Translations under genes and position numbers: made by a program | Part shown: positions 6,357-7,222 of the stretch, one piece after another | How positions within the stretch are numbered: position 1 is the first letter of the stretch | Layout of the letters: each line of letters begins with the position of its first letter | NCBI GenBank assembly: GCA_937872715.1 | Contig: CALMTJ010000506.1 | Location: forward strand, 1-7,222 | Origin: an uncultured Methylobacteriaceae bacterium | GTDB lineage: Bacteria > Pseudomonadota > Alphaproteobacteria > Rhizobiales > Beijerinckiaceae | Direction: 5' to 3' | Length of the DNA: 7,222 nucleotides | Notes under the pieces: generated by a model | Seen by the model: only the letters and a program-made list of their open reading frames with translations | Databases searched by the model: none | Told to the model about the DNA's origin: nothing

Positions 6357-6970
6357 GCGGCCTGCTGCGCCGTCCGCCCCCGCCCGGCCAGGCGGGGCCG
6401 CTCGACCTCACGGCCGACATGCGGCGCCCGGGAGAGACGCCCGGACCCGGTGCAGGCGAGCCGGCCGACCTCGAACGGCTGTCCCGCGAGATCGGGATCG
6501 TCGCCGCTTATGTCGGGCGCCTGAAGGGCGATATCGGCGCGCTGAAACCCGGGGAGCTGCATCTCGACACGCTCCCGTCGGCTCGCGCGGATCTCGACGG
6601 AGCGCGCGAGGCGACGCGGGTCGCGGCAGATTCCATCATGGCGGCCGCGGAAGCCATCCTGAGCGCAGCCGCTGCAGGCGACGCCGCGGGCGCGGCGGCG
6701 GTCGCCGAGCGTAAGTCGATGGAGATCATCGAGGCCTGCTCGTTCCAGGACATCACCGGCCAGCGGCTCGCCCGGGCGGCATCCCGGCTCTTCGCGGCCG
6801 AGCGCCGCCTCCAGCGCTTCGCCAAGGCGGTCCGGATCGCGGACAGGGCCGAGAAGTTCGACCGGGAGGCGATCCTCAGGAAGGCCCGCCGCGAGGTTCT
6901 CCTGCTCGACGGTCCTCAGGACCCGGAGAGCGCCATCGCGCAGGACGACGTCGACCGCCTGTTCGGGTGA
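6344..6970 (+). CDS. cheZ: CheZ-family protein phosphatase
   Basis: This 208-residue, mostly helical, Ala-rich protein is assigned to CheZ, which dephosphorylates CheY-P. The decisive motif is CSFQDITGQRL (about 132-142): Asp136 and Gln140 match the Asp143/Gln147 pair of E. coli CheZ (FQDLTGQ), which positions the attacking water. The last residues, QDDVDRLFG (200-208), resemble the C-terminal CheY-binding peptide of E. coli CheZ. The region between about 40 and 165 fits the long helical hairpin. The first 40 residues are Pro/Gly-rich and unlikely to be folded. The ATG at 6344 lies inside the cheY end, giving a 13-nt overlap and probable translational coupling; an ATG at 6419 would remove 25 residues but has no obvious ribosome site. 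Length is close to the roughly 214 residues of E. coli CheZ. It ends four bases before a convergent gene. Confidence 0.85.
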   Translation: MRRLGGLLRRPPPPGQAGPLDLTADMRRPGETPGPGAGEPADLERLSREIGIVAAYVGRLKGDIGALKPGELHLDTLPSARADLDGAREATRVAADSIMAAAEAILSAAAAGDAAGAAAVAERKSMEIIEACSFQDITGQRLARAASRLFAAERRLQRFAKAVRIADRAEKFDREAILRKARREVLLLDGPQDPESAIAQDDVDRLFG

Positions 6971-6974
6971 GGGC

Positions 6975-7222
6975 TCAGCCCCAGACCAGCTCCGGCACGA
7001 CGAAGGTGGGCTGCACGGCCTGCGCCGCGAGCCAGGGGAGGGCGGCGTCCGGGTCGACGCGCCCCGCCTCGTAGCCGAGTTCAGCCGCGTGGATGCCACG
7101 CGCGACAAGGAGGACGTCGAGCCCGGCCGCGCGGCCGCCGGGCCCCGCCGGGCGGCTCGCGGCCCCCACCCCCACGCCCCCGCCCCGCCGGCCCGGCCGG
7201 GCCCCCCGCACCGCGCCCGGGG
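6975..7222 (-). CDS. C-terminal fragment of an unrecognised protein (truncated by window edge)
   Basis: A minus-strand frame ending with a TGA at 6977-6975 stays open to the right edge, so only the last 81 or so residues are visible. The final 48 residues (from LDVLLVARGIHAAELGYEAG to the end PELVWG) look like genuine protein: mixed composition, alternating hydrophobic and charged residues. The part upstream (7121-7222) is Gly/Arg/Ala/Pro low complexity in extremely GC-rich DNA and could be a disordered linker or unreliable sequence. I do not recognise the family. The gene converges on cheZ with a four-base gap, typical of compact packing of real genes. A GTG at 7211-7209 could be read as a start, but the frame continues past it, so truncation is more likely. 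Confidence 0.5.
   Translation of the reverse strand, partial: PGAVRGARPGRRGGGVGVGAASRPAGPGGRAAGLDVLLVARGIHAAELGYEAGRVDPDAALPWLAAQAVQPTFVVPELVWG

Noticed and set aside
6971..6981. GGGC-TCA-GCCC as a bidirectional terminator between cheZ and the convergent gene
   Set aside because: A 4-bp stem with a 3-base loop, no T-run, and overlap with the stop codon of the minus gene; too weak to call.
1..7222. Mobile elements, CRISPR arrays, tRNA/rRNA genes, phage or defence systems
   Set aside because: No transposase or integrase motifs, regularly spaced repeat arrays, tRNA-like cloverleafs or defence-domain signatures were seen. All major frames are explained by the listed genes.

Overview
The window looks like ordinary chromosome from a high-GC alphaproteobacterium, most likely a Hyphomicrobiales member such as a Methylobacterium relative. 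The basis is the strongly GC-biased third codon positions in every gene, a HtrA/DegP-type protease followed directly by rarA, a stand-alone CheY followed by an alphaproteobacterial-style CheZ, and a CtrA-like box upstream of that pair. The taxon is an inference; no rRNA or other marker gene is present.

Layout, left to right. (1) 1-974, plus strand: the C-terminal part of a HtrA/DegP-type serine protease with two PDZ domains, cut by the window edge. An 18-bp perfect palindrome follows its stop codon. (2) 1019-2326, plus: rarA (mgsA), a clamp-loader-like AAA+ ATPase of replication-fork maintenance. (3) 2327-2489: a 163-bp intergenic stretch with a conspicuous AT-rich island carrying a direct repeat and a small inverted repeat. 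(4) 2490-3254, plus: a membrane-anchored SGNH/GDSL hydrolase. (5) 3329-4342 and 4339-4797, plus: dusA (tRNA-dihydrouridine synthase A) and a PaaI-type hotdog thioesterase, joined by a 4-nt GTGA overlap. (6) 4801-5796, minus: a zinc-independent quinone oxidoreductase of the MDR superfamily, tail to tail with the thioesterase. (7) 5797-5972: a divergent intergenic region with a 12-bp palindrome and a CtrA-like TTAA-N7-TAAA box. (8) 5973-6356 and 6344-6970, plus: a CheY receiver and a CheZ-family phosphatase, overlapping by 13 nt. (9) 6975-7222, minus: the C-terminal end of an unrecognised protein running off the right edge through a roughly 96% GC, low-complexity stretch.

How the genes relate: the clearest functional unit is CheY-CheZ, a response regulator with its probable dedicated phosphatase, placed away from any cheA/cheW/cheR/cheB gene visible here. 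dusA and the thioesterase are probably co-translated, but no biochemical link is apparent. The rest are housekeeping or stress genes that happen to be neighbours. I saw no mobile element, CRISPR array, tRNA, rRNA or phage gene, and no convincing undescribed system. The points most worth a second look are the AT-rich repeat island before the SGNH hydrolase, the palindrome and CtrA-like box before cheY, and the palindrome between the protease gene and rarA.
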